From assembly GCF_023053635.1 (NCBI RefSeq), contig NC_086180.1, positions 39,360,947-39,424,946 of the forward strand: a DNA stretch of 64,000 nt, given 5' to 3'. Of the stretch, positions 34,256-45,811 are shown in pieces (position 1 is the first letter of the stretch; every line of letters starts with the position of its first letter). A model generated the notes under the pieces. The model was given only the letters and a program-made list of their open reading frames with translations. It searched no databases and was not told the DNA's origin. This DNA is from Elgaria multicarinata webbii. Its lineage: Eukaryota; Chordata; Lepidosauria; Squamata; Anguidae. The position numbers and the translations under genes are program-made.

Positions 34256-34460
34256 TCTCCTGGGGCTTGTCTTGACGAAGGGTTTGCCCCAGGGTAGATT
34301 CGCAGTAGCGGCAGGTCATCTACATGACACAGCCACCATTGCAAAGCCATCCAGGGGGCAAACCCCAGAAACTCCGCTAAAAAAAGTTGGGCACTTACCC
34401 CAACTTTTTTGGCTGAAGAGGCGTGTCACAGATGATGGCACCCCTTGATTGGGTGCCTTC
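34256..34460. repeat. Possible worn PIF/Harbinger-like MITE
   Basis: ggggcttgtcttgacgaagg, gtttgccccagg and ccatccagggggcaaacccc form a partial palindrome, with tcatctacatgacacagcca in the centre. The order resembles the 19,905 and 21,510 elements. The ends are not clear. Confidence 0.4.
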
Positions 34461-34675
34461 AGCTAGACAGGGAAGGGGGTGGACCTCCAGGAGCTCAGGA
34501 GAGCCCCGTGCATCCTGGTAAATAATAATGTAAAAAAACATCGGGGTGGGGGGTGGGGAAGGAGAGGAACAGGACCCATGCATCTATAAAAAATAAAAAA
34601 ATGGTCGGGGGAGGAGGAGAGGAACAGTTCCTCCCCCCTCTGCTATTTTTTTTTATCTGTATCTGCACAGTTATA

Positions 34676-34815
34676 CAGCCAGAGGGAGGTCAGAGGGAAG
34701 AGAGTTGGTTCAGCCAGAGGGAGGTCAGAGGGAAGAGAGTTGGTTCAGCCAGAGGGAGGTCAGAGGGAAGAGAGTTGGTTCAGCCAGAGGGAGGTCAGAG
34801 GGAAGAGAGTTGGTA
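34676..34815. repeat. Minisatellite, four identical 35-bp units
   Basis: Units start at 34,676, 34,711, 34,746 and 34,781, each beginning cagccagagggaggtcagag and ending ttggt. No mismatch was seen between the copies apart from the final bases. The period is not a multiple of three, so the plus-strand frame across it just cycles through three phases and is not a gene. Confidence 0.95.
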
Positions 34816-35067
34816 GAGAAGCCATTAAACTCTACTGGATAGGAAGATGTTCCTAACAATAGCCTATTGTTTCACCACACCAGGCAGATGCACACAGAGC
34901 TGAGGGGTCCCAATATAAGCCCTAGCATCTCCTCACAGCCCATGGCCATTGTCAGAAGAGTGTCTTTTCCTTCTCAGTCTTTAACTTTGACTGGGATGTG
35001 CCCTATGTTTTTACCATGATTTGACAGTATTAATGTGAAGAAAAGGAAAGAAATTATGACCATGAAG

Positions 35068-35195
35068 GATACAATCCTGCGCATGTTTAGACAGAAAAAG
35101 GCCCTACAATTCCCAGCATTCCCCAGCCAGCAACCCCAAAGCTAGGGATTGTAGGACTTTTTTCTGTCTAAACATGCATACAATTGAGCCCTAAG
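35068..35195. repeat. Palindromic MITE, family B
   Basis: It starts gatacaatcctgcgcatgtt and ends ctaaacatgcatacaattga, with agacagaaaaaggccctaca and tgtaggacttttttctgtct paired. Confidence 0.78.
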
Positions 35196-35202
35196 CATCA
35201 TC

Positions 35203-35352
35203 ACACAGAACAGTCTTCTCCAAACTGGTCCTCCAGATGTTTTGGACTCCAACTCCTATTCATGCCAGCCAGCATGGTCAGTGGTCAAGAATGCTGGGAG
35301 TTGTTGTCCAAAATATCTAAAGGGGATTAGGTTGTGGAAGGCTGACATAGTA
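35203..35352. repeat. hAT MITE, family C, with worn 8-bp target duplication
   Basis: The element runs 35,211-35,344, from CAGTCTTCTCCAAACTGG to gttgtggaaggctg. The flanking octamers acacagaa and acatagta match at 6 of 8, supporting the hAT assignment made from the split copy at 10.6-15.9 kb. Confidence 0.78.
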
Positions 35353-35817
35353 TTCTTACGTACAGATGGTCATCATTAAGTTCATTATGTCAGTAAACCA
35401 ATCAAAATGTGACTATTGTTTTCTAAAAATAAGCAACAGAATGCTGTGGATAAACACTAACATTTCTCTTATGAAACACGAATACTCTGATGCACTCGTC
35501 ATGATTAAAGATCAAATTCTGGCCATAAATTTGACATTGCTGGCTGGGTCAGGTTGTGCATTTCATTTCCCCCTCCAGGTCAGAAATGCTGAAGTGGAAA
35601 ACGGGTTGGGTGGTGGGAAATTTTCCAAGAATCTGGGTTTTAAAAAGGAGGGGAAGATAGTTCAGACTTAAAGGTGGTTGCATGACTGGGATTGGGCAGC
35701 AGGAAAAAAGCCAAATTAGCTCTGCATTCACTTTCATGGCACAAGATTCTTCAGGGATTAACATGAAAGATTTCAGGTCCAAAAGAAAAGATAGATGTTA
35801 TCAAGAAAGAATGATAT

Positions 35818-35819
<2 letters not shown>
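35353..35819. other. Intergenic, nothing recognised
   Basis: No exon or repeat family recognised. The 101-codon frame at 35,366-35,671 has no domain. Confidence 0.5.

Positions 35820-35882
<63 letters not shown>
35820..35882. repeat. (CT)n microsatellite
   Basis: Over 30 uninterrupted CT units, the longest dinucleotide run in the window. Confidence 0.97.
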
Positions 35883-35887
<5 letters not shown>

Positions 35888-36182
35888 ATTTATAGCCAAT
35901 GGCCATCACAATAGAAACACAAAGCACACTAGTATAAAACAAAAAATCATTTGATACAATAATATAATAAAATGATCAGGATTTAAAACATTCCTTCTGT
36001 TTAATCCTTTTAGGATTTGACAGTGGTATAGTTTAGAAAGGCTGCTCTGATTTTTCTTGCATTTAGCGCAAATAAAGCTATCCTATAGCTGATGAATTTG
36101 TCCACATCAGCCAACAGCCAGCTAATGAATGATAAAATAAAGGAATGAAAAAGTTTTAGCAGATACTTCTGCAGGGCCACAT
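35883..36182 (-). mobile_element. LINE 3' end, clade unresolved
   Basis: On the minus strand the text reads through a short C-terminal coding remnant (SFISWLLADVDKFISYRIAL, NARKIRAAFL) into a 3'UTR ending gtgatggccattggctataa then ataataaga. The tail layout resembles that of the inverted LINE at 56-57 kb (ggtctgttgactgtaataaa). Confidence 0.5.
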
Positions 36183-36188
36183 CTTCTA

Positions 36189-36240
36189 ACAGAGCTTCGG
36201 CTATTGGGAGGTATAATAAATAAATAAAATAAATAATAAT
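36189..36240 (+). mobile_element. Orphan L2-type LINE tail
   Basis: cagagcttcggctattggga then ggtataataaataaataaaa matches the 3' end of the L2-type LINE at 30.5 kb. It follows directly on the minus-strand LINE end. Confidence 0.75.
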
Positions 36241-36342
36241 TCCTCTCAAGATCCCTATGCAAAACACCCACACCCACCCACAGCTGACAAGATGGCTGTA
36301 ATACTGAAACTGCTACCATTCAAGCCATTACAGTCACTTAAT

Positions 36343-36433
36343 AGTGCAATTCTATACTTGTCTACTCAAAAGATAACTCCACTGGGTTTATTGGGACTTA
36401 CTCCCAGATATGTTTGCACAGGATTGTAGGCTA
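36343..36433. repeat. Palindromic MITE, family A
   Basis: It starts agtgcaattctatacttgtc and ends gcacaggattgtaggcta. The arms ctcaaaagataactccactg and tattgggacttactcccaga pair. Confidence 0.72.
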
Positions 36434-37853
36434 AGTGGCTTTACTTTATGGCACATGCTTTCAGGGATGCCCTCTAGGTTTGTTATAGTAGAAATAGCCA
36501 CCTATTTAGCTGGACAAATTTAGAAGCATTTTAATAATTGAATACTTGGAGCAGTTTATAGCAAGCATCAAGCCGCTCCATCTGGGTATTGTACCAGTTT
36601 AACTGGGATATCTTCATAGTATTTGAATTGAGAGTAAATAATGTGTTATCTTTACAGATAAAGGATAATTTCTCCTATATATATACAAGTGGGAAGTCTT
36701 TCATTATCAGGAATGGCCTTGGCTGCTCGTGTGTATGACTGTGAAGGTTTATCTCAATGGCACTTGCTAGACAGATGCAGGGTGGGGGTGGGTGGGTGTT
36801 GCTCAGGATCAGATTTTGTGGCAGCATAGAATGGTAAGGCTGACCAAAAAAAATTCCTTTCTTTTTGCCACCTATTTTCATTCGTTCTCTTTTAGCAACT
36901 AAACAGACAGGTGGATTAGTGACTTGGCTTTATGGATGTTTTCTTTCCTCAGTGTTATTATCCAGTGTCATTAGGTACTTAGCAACATCCAATGCAATAT
37001 AGACACCCTTTGGTAATCACCACTCTCATGTGTAGTGTATTCAAACTGCACGTGAGATCGACGTGAGTGTGGGGGAAGGTCACCTTCCCCTCGATGTGTT
37101 TTTATTGTTTTCCATTTTATCCTTTTGGTGCTTTTTTTTAACCAGGTACAACATTTTTAGAGCATAACCTTCGCATGCAGAAACAAGTGCCATATCAAAT
37201 ATATAAACACAATAACCATTGAACAGTACAAAACTCAAACACACCCCTTCGGCCATAATTTTGCTCTGCTTCCATGCAATGCTTCCAGAACTTAAAAAAC
37301 CAGCATAGTTCTGCTTCTCCTGAGTGAGGCGGCCGTTTACAGAATGCCAAAAAAGAGGACACGCAGCGCCCCAAAAGTGGAGAAAAGAAGGCACAGATTT
37401 GCATAGCATTTGCAAATGCTTAGGTTCAAATTTAGAAATGATTGCTGTAATTTAAATAGAAGTACAGTGCCCTTCACCATAGCGAGTAAAGACAGAGTAA
37501 AGACAGTAAAGGATAGGCATAAAGAGCATAAAGAGTAAAGACAGAGACAGGTGTTGCCTGCTCAGCGTGCTGTCCTGGTGCTGCTAACTGTTGATAGACA
37601 ACTTCACTGCTCTCCCTCCTTATGGCTCTCTGTCTTTAAACCAGCCCATTAGATAGAAGTCACCTCCAAATTGAGGCCTGTCCTCTGATAGCCCTTCAGA
37701 TGGTTCTCTGCAAAGTAGACACATGGCTACCCTGCTTCTGGGTAGGTGAAGACATCTGTCCAGAGAGATGCTTGAGCTGCCAGTGGTTGAAAGTTTCCTG
37801 TCTTTTTAGCCTTACAAATGTTATAGTTGCTTCCTCCTCAGTTACCACAACAT
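36434..37853. other. Intergenic, nothing recognised
   Basis: No exon or repeat family recognised. Minus-strand frames at 37,080-37,415 lack any domain. A short tandem of agagtaaagacag lies near 37,485-37,545. Confidence 0.45.
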
Positions 37854-38230
37854 CTGGTGTAGTGGTTAGAGTGTTGGACTAGGACTCAAGAGATCTGGGT
37901 TCTAATCCCCACTCAACTATGAATCTCACTGGGTGATTTTGAGCTAGTCACTGACTCTCAGCCTAGCTCATCACACAGGGTTGTTGTGAGGATAAAATGG
38001 AGAGGAGGAGGACTATGGCCTCTACTGCTTTATAGTGGTATTGGAGTGCACTGACAACTGTTGGGGCCCATTGACACATACCATATATCGCTTTCATACT
38101 GTTATATCCTGCTTGGTGTGGCTCCTGCCTTTTATATACCACTTTCATAGTGCAATATCCCGCTTGGTGTTATGTAGCCACCTTGGGTTCTATGCAAGAG
38201 AACAAAAGACAGGATATAAATGTAATAATA
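37854..38230 (+). mobile_element. tRNA-derived squamate SINE split by a MITE
   Basis: The head has a tRNA-like A box (tagtggttagagtgttgga) and B box (gggttctaatcccc), then ctcactgggtgattttgagc, gggttgttgtgaggataaaa and gaggaggactatg, ending at 38,017. The 3' part resumes at 38,171-38,174 with tatg and tagccaccttgggttctatg, ending gatataaatgtaataataa. Between them, 38,018-38,170 is foreign: it holds ctttatagtggtattgg and ccactttcatagtgcaatat as inverted parts. The SINE type is that found at 60,743 without the insert. Confidence 0.85.
38018..38170. repeat. MITE inserted into a SINE
   Basis: The 153-bp insert has a TATG direct repeat at both junctions (38,014-38,017 and 38,171-38,174). It carries imperfectly repeated segments (cttggtgt twice, cataccatatatcgctttca and tataccactttcatag). 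The superfamily is not resolved. Confidence 0.65.
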
Positions 38231-38782
38231 AGACATAATTTAAAACAGTTTGAATGAGAATAACCAGGATTATTCAGCTTTCATAGTCCTGCCATGTTGT
38301 AGGATCAACACTCAGCTATGTCTGCATCATCCAATCTTTTCCCCTATCGTTCTGTTGCTCTTTAAGCATTTCCTGTGTAGCAGTCAGTCTCTCTATTGTG
38401 GGATGTACTTTGCATTTGGTAACTTTTGAAAAACAACAAGAGGACATGAATAAGTGCAATGGCAGCTGTGTATTCTCACACAACAACCTCTCTTGATAGC
38501 TGCCCTGCCTTATCACCACTCCATTTTCCTGCACTTCATATTGTGAATAAATATCTTATACTCCCTTGCAGGTTGCGAGGGAGTACAGAGATTAAGAACT
38601 CTGGAAGTAGCTGTTATGGTTTGCAGAGTCAGTTTGAATTCTTGAGCAGTTCAGCCTGCCTCTTGAATGCTGGTCCTACAGATATGAACTGCTGCTGGAT
38701 CATTGAGCAGAAACAAGCCCCAAAGTTACACCAAGTGGAGGAAGCGCAAAACCTACGGGTAGGCCACTTCTTGTGAGCCCTC

Positions 38783-38903
38783 TAATCCAGAGGGACTACA
38801 ACTCCCAACAGCTCCAGCCAGTATGGTCAATGGCCATGCTTGCTGGGGATGCTGAGGGTTGTCATCTAAAACATCTGGAGGGTACCAAGTGGGGTAAGGC
38901 TGC
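38783..38903. repeat. hAT MITE, family C, left end missing
   Basis: ggactacaactcccaacagc and gagggttgtcatctaaaaca are paired arms, and the right end reads ggagggtaccaagtggggta. Confidence 0.65.
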
Positions 38904-39487
38904 TTTATTATAGTAAAGTACTATTGTAAACACTGCCAAGGGCTAGCTTTTGAGCTAACCGGCACTTACATGAATCATGCTCAGGCGTTATTCCATAATT
39001 CATCAGAGAGTTCACGGCTCTTGTGTATGCAAATGCTTGCCGGCTCACTTGTAACAATTGCAAATCCTGGGGCCACGGGTCCCTAGACATCTCCCCCTTG
39101 ATGTTTGCTCCCAAAATGAATGCTGCCAAGGTCAGAGTGCTCCTCATCACATAACTATGTGCTGGTTGTTGTTGTTTTGCCACAACATCAAACTACACAC
39201 TCGTGTTCAGATGATTATGTGCAATGACTCCAGGCAGCTCTATTCTCCGAAGAGCTACGCTGGCTTGAAATATGAATGAGGCTTGCGTTGGCAAAGCAGA
39301 ATGATGCTGCCAGCCAAGTCAGTGGTACAAGTTCAGTTGTTTCCAAGGCTGCCATCCTTTCCTCTCATTCTTTAGCTTTCTACTTTACGATGTGTGTTTC
39401 TACAGCAAGCAGGCATAACCTTTGTTTTGATTCCTTTAGTGACAGCAAGAGAAGACTGTAAGTTTTGTTTGTGTGTGTATTTGTTTC
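38904..39487. other. Intergenic, nothing recognised
   Basis: No exon or repeat family recognised. Confidence 0.5.
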
Positions 39488-39905
39488 TCATCAAGACTCC
39501 ATACTAGCTAATGTACCTGCAGGACTGCCATCCCCAATACTGACCAATTTGGGATTTAAGATCAGCTGGGGAGGCTTTGCTTCTGGTGTCCTTCAGGGAT
39601 GTGCCCAGGGGGCTACTACATGTGACAGGGCCTTTTCAGTGGTAGCACCCAGCTATGGAACTCTTTTCTGGTAGAGATTCAACTATGCCCCACTCTTGTC
39701 ATTTAGACGCCAGTTAAACCCCTATTCATTTGTGTATGCTTTGGGGATACAGGCAAGTACTCCATTTTTTAAATTATTGATTGATTCTGTTGATGGTTTT
39801 ATTGTATTTGATTACATATTTGTGATTTTAGAATCATATTGTTTATGTGTTGTGCTATGTTTTATATAGGTTGTTAGCCACTCTGGGCCCCAAACGAAGA
39901 GAATT
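39488..39905 (+). mobile_element. Old L2-type LINE 3' region
   Basis: Around 39,625-39,725 the codons resemble GRAFSVVAPSYGTLFW and then FRRQLNPY, like the L2/CR1-type C-terminal motif AFSAVASRLWNELP..SFRCQVKTF. A T-rich 3'UTR follows, ending ggttgttagccactctgggc. It is more diverged than the 29-kb copy. Confidence 0.65.
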
Positions 39906-40564
39906 GCCCTCCTATTGGCTACTAGACCTGTCTTGTGAGGAAAAGAAACATCCACACTAAAATCAAAGCTGCCCGCTACAACACATACTGGTCTGGGAGT
40001 TAATGCCTCTTCTTACAAATTGCTTCTGCCTCTTTAGCAATTTCTGCTTCACATTTCAAGGACTATGGTCCATATGGCCAACTAATATAAATTCAAACCT
40101 GCATTAATCTGGCTGGCTTAATGAAATTTAATAATGAAGATTTCTAGAGACACAAGGAAGTGGTGTGATTTATTGAGAACATGGGGGCACATTCTATTTC
40201 CAGGATTTCCCCCCTCATGAAAGACATCCTAGCGATTGAAACTTTTCTTTGAAACACATGGCAAATTTTGAGCAGTCTTCCTCTGATGAAATGTTCCTAG
40301 TTTATCACCATAATATCTGAAAGTACCCCAATGTTGTACCATAGAGCTTTCTTTGAGACTTAGTAGGGACAAGGTGGACCCAATAAGGGGCTGGCTGCTG
40401 GCAGATCTCTGCCTTGTAAATCTTTGCCTTGGTGGGATATTCCTCCCTTCAAGAAATGGCCTAATGAGGTAAGGAACTTAAGACCTTTGTAATCTGTTGT
40501 GCTTCAGAGAAAAATGCTAAATGTGAAGAATAACGTAACCAGTCAACTAATCAATTAATCAGTT

Positions 40565-40565
<1 letters not shown>
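39906..40565. other. Intergenic, nothing recognised
   Basis: No exon or repeat family recognised. Confidence 0.5.
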
Positions 40566-40599
<34 letters not shown>

Positions 40600-40600
40600 G
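40566..40600. repeat. (AATC)n microsatellite
   Basis: About nine uninterrupted tetranucleotide units, with worn units just before. Confidence 0.95.
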
Positions 40601-41080
40601 AGAAGCTGTCCATTCAGCTATAGTGGGTGGTTCCATATGAGACTTTTCTGCAATATAGCAGGATTCTGGAAACTTGCCGGAAATTGATCACACTTCAAAG
40701 TGCAATAAAATATCTTATCTTATCTCATTTTCCCTGTTCAGAATAATGCTACAATGGCCCTGGAGGTTGATGATATCATGTAAAAGACCCACAAAAAAAC
40801 ATGGGTGACAGATGCACAATAAAAGGCTCATGTAGAAATGCCCATTGTCTTCCACTTGTAAGCATCCCGTGTTTTCCCACTGCTTTGTCCATCTTTCTGC
40901 ATCCACAAAAACAACAAAAACAAAACAAAACACCATTAAGGAGGGAAAAGGTGGAATAGCTGCACAATGTCTTTTGATTGGTACTGCTCGGAGTCCTCTA
41001 TCTGGAAGCACACTATATTTTCAATTTAAATTGTATTGATGTCAGTATTAGGGCTACCAGCAATTGAAGAAGTTTTAGGA

Positions 41081-41210
41081 TGCAATCCTATGCATGTTTA
41101 GATAGAAAAAGCCCTACAATTCCCAGCATGCCCTAGGCAACCATGCTGTCTGGGGGGTGCTAGGAGTTGTAGGGTTCCCCCCGTCTAAACATGCATAGGG
41201 TTGCACTCTT
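41081..41210. repeat. Palindromic MITE, family B
   Basis: It starts gatgcaatcctatgcatgtt and ends ctaaacatgcatagggttgc. The inner arms aaagccctacaattcccagc and gctaggagttgtagggtt pair. Confidence 0.8.
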
Positions 41211-42235
41211 ACTCAAGTAATCTTTTGATTAAGTCTGCATTGATTTGCATGTGAATAAACCAATAGTTCTGAAGTACAAAAATCATACTTGTTTTTATAT
41301 ATTTCATCCATACATTGAAACAGCTTGTTTGAAAGAAAGAGGAGGAAACGCTGTTGCTAAGATGCCATCTTACCTCTTATGGTATTAGTAATGGTATTCT
41401 TGCACTAAAACCCAAGGTTTTTAAAAATCTTCAGCTTGATTTGTTGGGGGCACATTTTTAATTGACTGGATAATTTTTAATCCTTTTCATAGATTAATCA
41501 AACAAGCAATTGCATCTCTATTTAATGTGAATAAATCTAGAGGGCTTCCCTTGAGCACCCTCATGCACTGAAAGAACATGTGATGGATTCTGAACTCATG
41601 CTACATAGCTCCTGCCCCACCCATCCCATCCCAAATAAGAAAAACACAATTTCATTGCTGACTATATGAAACATGGCAGAATTCATAGAAGGCACAGAAA
41701 GTAGGCCTGAGGGAGAAATTTGTTCAGTTCACAAATTTACCTAATTTTGCACTTTCAGACCAATACATTAAGTGAAAGTTGGAAAATTCTCACACCTCTG
41801 AATTTTTCAGTGGAGTTCTCCAGTCAGATAAGGCATAGATAAGTGAATAGGCCAGGGAAAATAGATACAAAACAAAAATAAAAATGTACCCATTAATAAA
41901 AGTAAAGCCAAAATTCTTTATAATAGGAAAAGTGCTTGCGTTTATGAATCTAGTTAGGTTTCAGGTCATTTTATATGTAGGTAGTTGAAAATGTGTTGTC
42001 CTTATTTGTGCTGTGTTTTTATTCAATGGTTTTTTTAATGGTTGTAATTTAAACATTTTAATTTTCAAATGTTGTGCTGTTTCTGCATTCATGTTTTGAA
42101 GAAAGGAAGCGAATCTAGCATACGGTCATACCATGGTGGGCATATAATTAAAGGTCACTCAAATTAATTTTGTAACTGTTGCTATGAGTAGCCCCTGGCA
42201 TAGGAAGATGTGTTTGAACAAGGCAGGCTTAAATA

Positions 42236-42236
<1 letters not shown>
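41211..42236. other. Intergenic; possible old LINE tail
   Basis: The stretch about 41,985-42,110, T-rich with gctgtgtttttattcaatgg, could be an old LINE 3'UTR. Nothing else recognised. Confidence 0.4.

Positions 42237-42266
<30 letters not shown>
42237..42266. repeat. (TG)n microsatellite
   Basis: Fifteen uninterrupted TG units. Confidence 0.97.
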
Positions 42267-42268
<2 letters not shown>

Positions 42269-43206
42269 CATCATATGTATCTTGTCAATCACATATATCT
42301 AGCCAATAAGCCGTATTTTCTTCTCTGCCAGCATATATGCAGAGAGAGACAACCCCACTCTGATTTTGAAGTTTTTCTTAGGTTCATTCAGGCTACTGTT
42401 TCCAGAACCACCATGTTCCAAGTGGAAGAAAAATTAAAGACCAGGGCCAGGGCAGCAGAATAGGCATTCTCTCTGCATGAAGTTGTTTCCAGATAATTAC
42501 ACTGCAGGTATAGTTTGGTCAGGGACCCGCTCTATAGCCTAGTCTCTACATAATGGTTAATTTGGTCCTGTGCAGAAATAGCAAGTCAGCCTTTAATTAC
42601 AAACAAAGCACATGAATTACTACTCTGCGTGGGTCTTCCCAATGGTCTGTCCTGCTCAATATTTTGACAACCAAGTGTCCCAGTTGAGTTCACAAGCAGG
42701 GTAAGGTGGTGATTTTTTAATTCATTTTTGTTCATTGTGTTCCACATCTTGTCATTAAATCCAGCACAGGAATCCTATTCAGATTATATGAAATGTGTAG
42801 ATAATTATTGTATGCAAGGATGAGAGGGACTGTGCCTGCTCTTCCTGCATTGGGCCTTTTGTACAGCCTATGTGAGTACAATTTGTATGTACACATAGGC
42901 TGTATATGAATTTTGCAGGGTAGCAGAGCACATAGACTATGTACATAGGAAGAAGGGCCAGTGGGTGTGATCTTGCTCCCAGCTCCATATGTTGATTATC
43001 CACCCATTTCATGTCTGAAATAGACTGGAGTTATGCGCTTGATTTAAACAGACATGAGGATGCTTGACTATATGCTAGATTATGGCCATACGCAAAGATT
43101 GCAGGTTCTTTCCTGTTTTTGGACAGTTATTGTAAATATTGCGACTGAATGCAAAACTATATACAAAAACCAATACAAAATAGTTACTAGAGTTACTATT
43201 TTTCAG
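42267..43206. other. Intergenic, nothing recognised
   Basis: No exon or repeat family recognised. Confidence 0.5.
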
Positions 43207-43345
43207 ATAATAATAATACATTTATTTCTTACCCGCCTCTCCATTTTGATCGAACATCCTAAAAACATTTTAAAAACATCTTAAAATTCCACTGGATAGG
43301 CCTGCCGGAAGAGATCAGTCTTTATAGCTTTCTTGAATGCTAGTA
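43207..43345 (-). mobile_element. LINE 3' tail, minus strand
   Basis: aataataatacatttatttc then ttacccgcctctccattttg matches the tail at 18,140 in wording and position after an A-rich end. Clade not resolved. Confidence 0.5.
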
Positions 43346-44056
43346 GACTGTTAAGTTGTTAAGATGCACAAGTGTTTGTTTTATTTATTACTTATAATCT
43401 GCAAGAACAACTTATACACACTCAGGGCCAGTCCTACACTGAATTGCACCCCGGGCAAGGAACATTTTTGGAATTTCCTCCATTTATTCAACTTTGGAAT
43501 AACTTATTTTTATTGCATTTGTAGACCATTTCATGACTTTGTAATACATGATTTGCATACATGATGTATCCCTGTTGAATAAATTTGCATGTATGGATCT
43601 GATTTACAGTCAGTCACATGAACACTATATATTAAATATATATTACCCAAGGTAAACTATCCTGTGAATAAAAAACAAGAACAATGAATGATAATACAAT
43701 GATAGCCAGGCAGTCAGTGTGGTCCCCCTGTTTGTCCCATTTGTTTCAACTATTGAGTTGGTAGCTGAGCAGACGGCTTGTGAAGGGCACTCTCGACCAG
43801 CAAATCTAGCACTAGAAGCAGTTGAATGGGTCACCTCTTGCTAAATCCAACCACGCATAAGGATCCCAGGTGGTGTCCCATCCAGAAAGCTCATAAGTCC
43901 AGACCTGCTTAGTTTCAGCCCTAGAATTTCCTCATAGGCTTCAGACTATTATGAGGGCCATTTTTAGTTGCCTTATGGCAGTAGTTTCCAAACTTGTGTG
44001 CCAAAGCACATTAGTGTGCTATGAGAGAACTGCTAGTGTACCATGGGGAAAACATT
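43346..44056. other. Intergenic, nothing firmly recognised
   Basis: The phrase cagggccagtcctacactga at 43,424 faintly resembles repeat family H. No exon recognised. Confidence 0.4.
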
Positions 44057-44262
44057 GAAATAAATAAATAAATAAATAATGCATTTACCACTCACTTTTT
44101 ATCCAAGGAGCTCAATGTGCTATAAGTGGTTCCCCATATTTTATCCTGTGGAGGCTGAGAGAGAGTGGCTGGTCCAAGATCACTGAGTGAGCTTCAAGGC
44201 CAAGTGGGAATTTACATTTGGTGCTCCCAACCCTAGTCCAATGCTTTAACTATCACATCAAA
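44057..44262 (-). mobile_element. tRNA-derived squamate SINE, worn
   Basis: Read on the plus strand it is the reverse of the 60,743 SINE: an (aaat)n tail, cactttttatccaaggagct, ttatcctgtggaggctgaga, ggtccaagatcactgagtga, tggtgctcccaaccctagtc then caatgctttaactatcac. Confidence 0.78.
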
Positions 44263-44391
44263 TGGGCTCATAGGAGAGAAGTAAATCAGGTAGATACAGC
44301 AAGCCTATTGCATTTATCTCTTTCTAGTCAGCTTCTGGTTCAGAGGTGAAGCACAATTACTTGCCTTCAGAAGAGGCTGTCTTTGAATCTC

Positions 44392-44738
44392 TGAGCTCCA
44401 TCAGATGAGCATTTTATTGCACACTTATTGCTGGGCACTCACAGATTTTCATGGGTCCCTCTCATGACGTTCTCTCCCTCATGCAAACCTCCCACTCCTT
44501 CTAGCCTTCTTTGCGCCACAAAAGAACACCCCAGTAAGTCCGACTTATTTTTAAAGACGAAAGTTGCCGCTGTCTCCTGCTGTATGCAGGAGAAGCAACG
44601 GGATCAAAACGGCCCACTCACTAGGCCACGTGCAAGTTGTTTGCTTCCTCTTTCAAAAGAGGAAGTAATGAGAGACAAATGCGTGGGTGGAGAAGCGACG
44701 GTAAGCAAACATGATTTCCCCGTGTGATGACGCTCTGT
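44392..44738. mobile_element. Non-autonomous DNA transposon, family F, copy 2
   Basis: It aligns in order with 2,205-2,569: gagcattttattgcacactt, gctgggcactcacagatttt, catgggtcc, gtctcctgctgtatgcagga, ggccacgtgcaa, tttcaaaagaggaagtaatg and the right end gtgtgatgacgctctgtgtg. Confidence 0.7.
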
Positions 44739-45753
44739 GTGAGTTGCTCCTCTGGGTGTGCTGTCACTTGTCACTCCAGGAAGCCGAGGGGGTGATATGT
44801 GTGCATTCTCAATGATACCATCAGGATTGTGACAGGATCTGAATTTTGGAATTGATCTTGAAATAACCAGTGTGGAATGTTCCTATTCAGGATTCCAGGT
44901 AGCCAGGGATGCCCTTTTCCACGATACTCCATTCCGTTCTACTTCCCTATGGTTGCCTGTCCCACTCTCCTCTGCAACAGCCAGTCAGCTTACCATGGCC
45001 ACTGAGCATTCTGTCTTCACTGTTCTGGTTTTGGGTTTCCACCCCACCAGAATTTTTTTTGCTACAGTCCTTTTGCATACTTACTGATATCTCCCTCTTG
45101 TGCATGGATTGTTCTGTTTTGGTTACATAATGATCCATACTCAGAAAATGAGTTTGCAATTAGTATATGTGATGAATAATGCTTGAGGCATACTGTTTGG
45201 TTTGTTCTTTTGAAATCTGTAAGTAAAGAAAAAAGTAGGAGTGTTCTTAATTGCGTTTTTTTTTAATCAATCTTAAATTGATCAATTCTCCTTACTTGAA
45301 TCTGGTAATAAAGGACTGGTTTAGGATTTGCAGAGATGAATAAGAGACCTGATTTCTGCTTTCACGATGAAAATGAAATTGGTTTCTGAATGTGTAACAA
45401 GTTTGCAATGTGTGTGCCAAAGGTGTAGGTGTACGATACGCTCGGATAAATTACTTGGCTTATTATAATGTATAAAGAGCAATGCTTCTGCTGAATCATA
45501 GATTCTTGAGACAGAGGAAACAACAGCTCATGCTTCCTTTTCTACTTAAGAGGCTCTGTGTGTATGTGTGTGTGTGTGCGTGCATGCATGCATGCAAGTG
45601 TGTGAGTGCGTTTTAATCTGTTTCCAACCTTCTTCATCTGGAGCCCTTCTGGCATCACAGTGTTGAATAAGGTGTGACTTTTTTGGCACAGGAGGTAAAA
45701 GGGTTGCCAAAGGGGATGCATTACCCTGTAATTAGTGCACGTTAACTGTGCTA

Positions 45754-45755
<2 letters not shown>
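44739..45755. other. Intergenic, nothing recognised
   Basis: No exon or repeat family recognised. Simple TG/CATG repeats lie near 45,558-45,600. Confidence 0.5.

Positions 45756-45809
<54 letters not shown>
45756..45809. repeat. (AT)n microsatellite
   Basis: About 26 uninterrupted TA units. Confidence 0.97.

Positions 45810-45811
<2 letters not shown>

Noticed and set aside
34676-34815. Possible CRISPR-like array
   Set aside because: The units are directly adjacent with no spacers, and the sequence is from a vertebrate.
34553-34816. Plus-strand frame of 87 codons with repeated peptides
   Set aside because: It crosses the 35-bp minisatellite, and the repeat changes phase with every unit.
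37854-37915. A-box and B-box motifs suggesting a tRNA gene
   Set aside because: The motifs are followed by a SINE body and tail, and no cloverleaf stem closes. The same holds at 60,743 and for the reversed heads at 17,306, 48,385 and 55,740.
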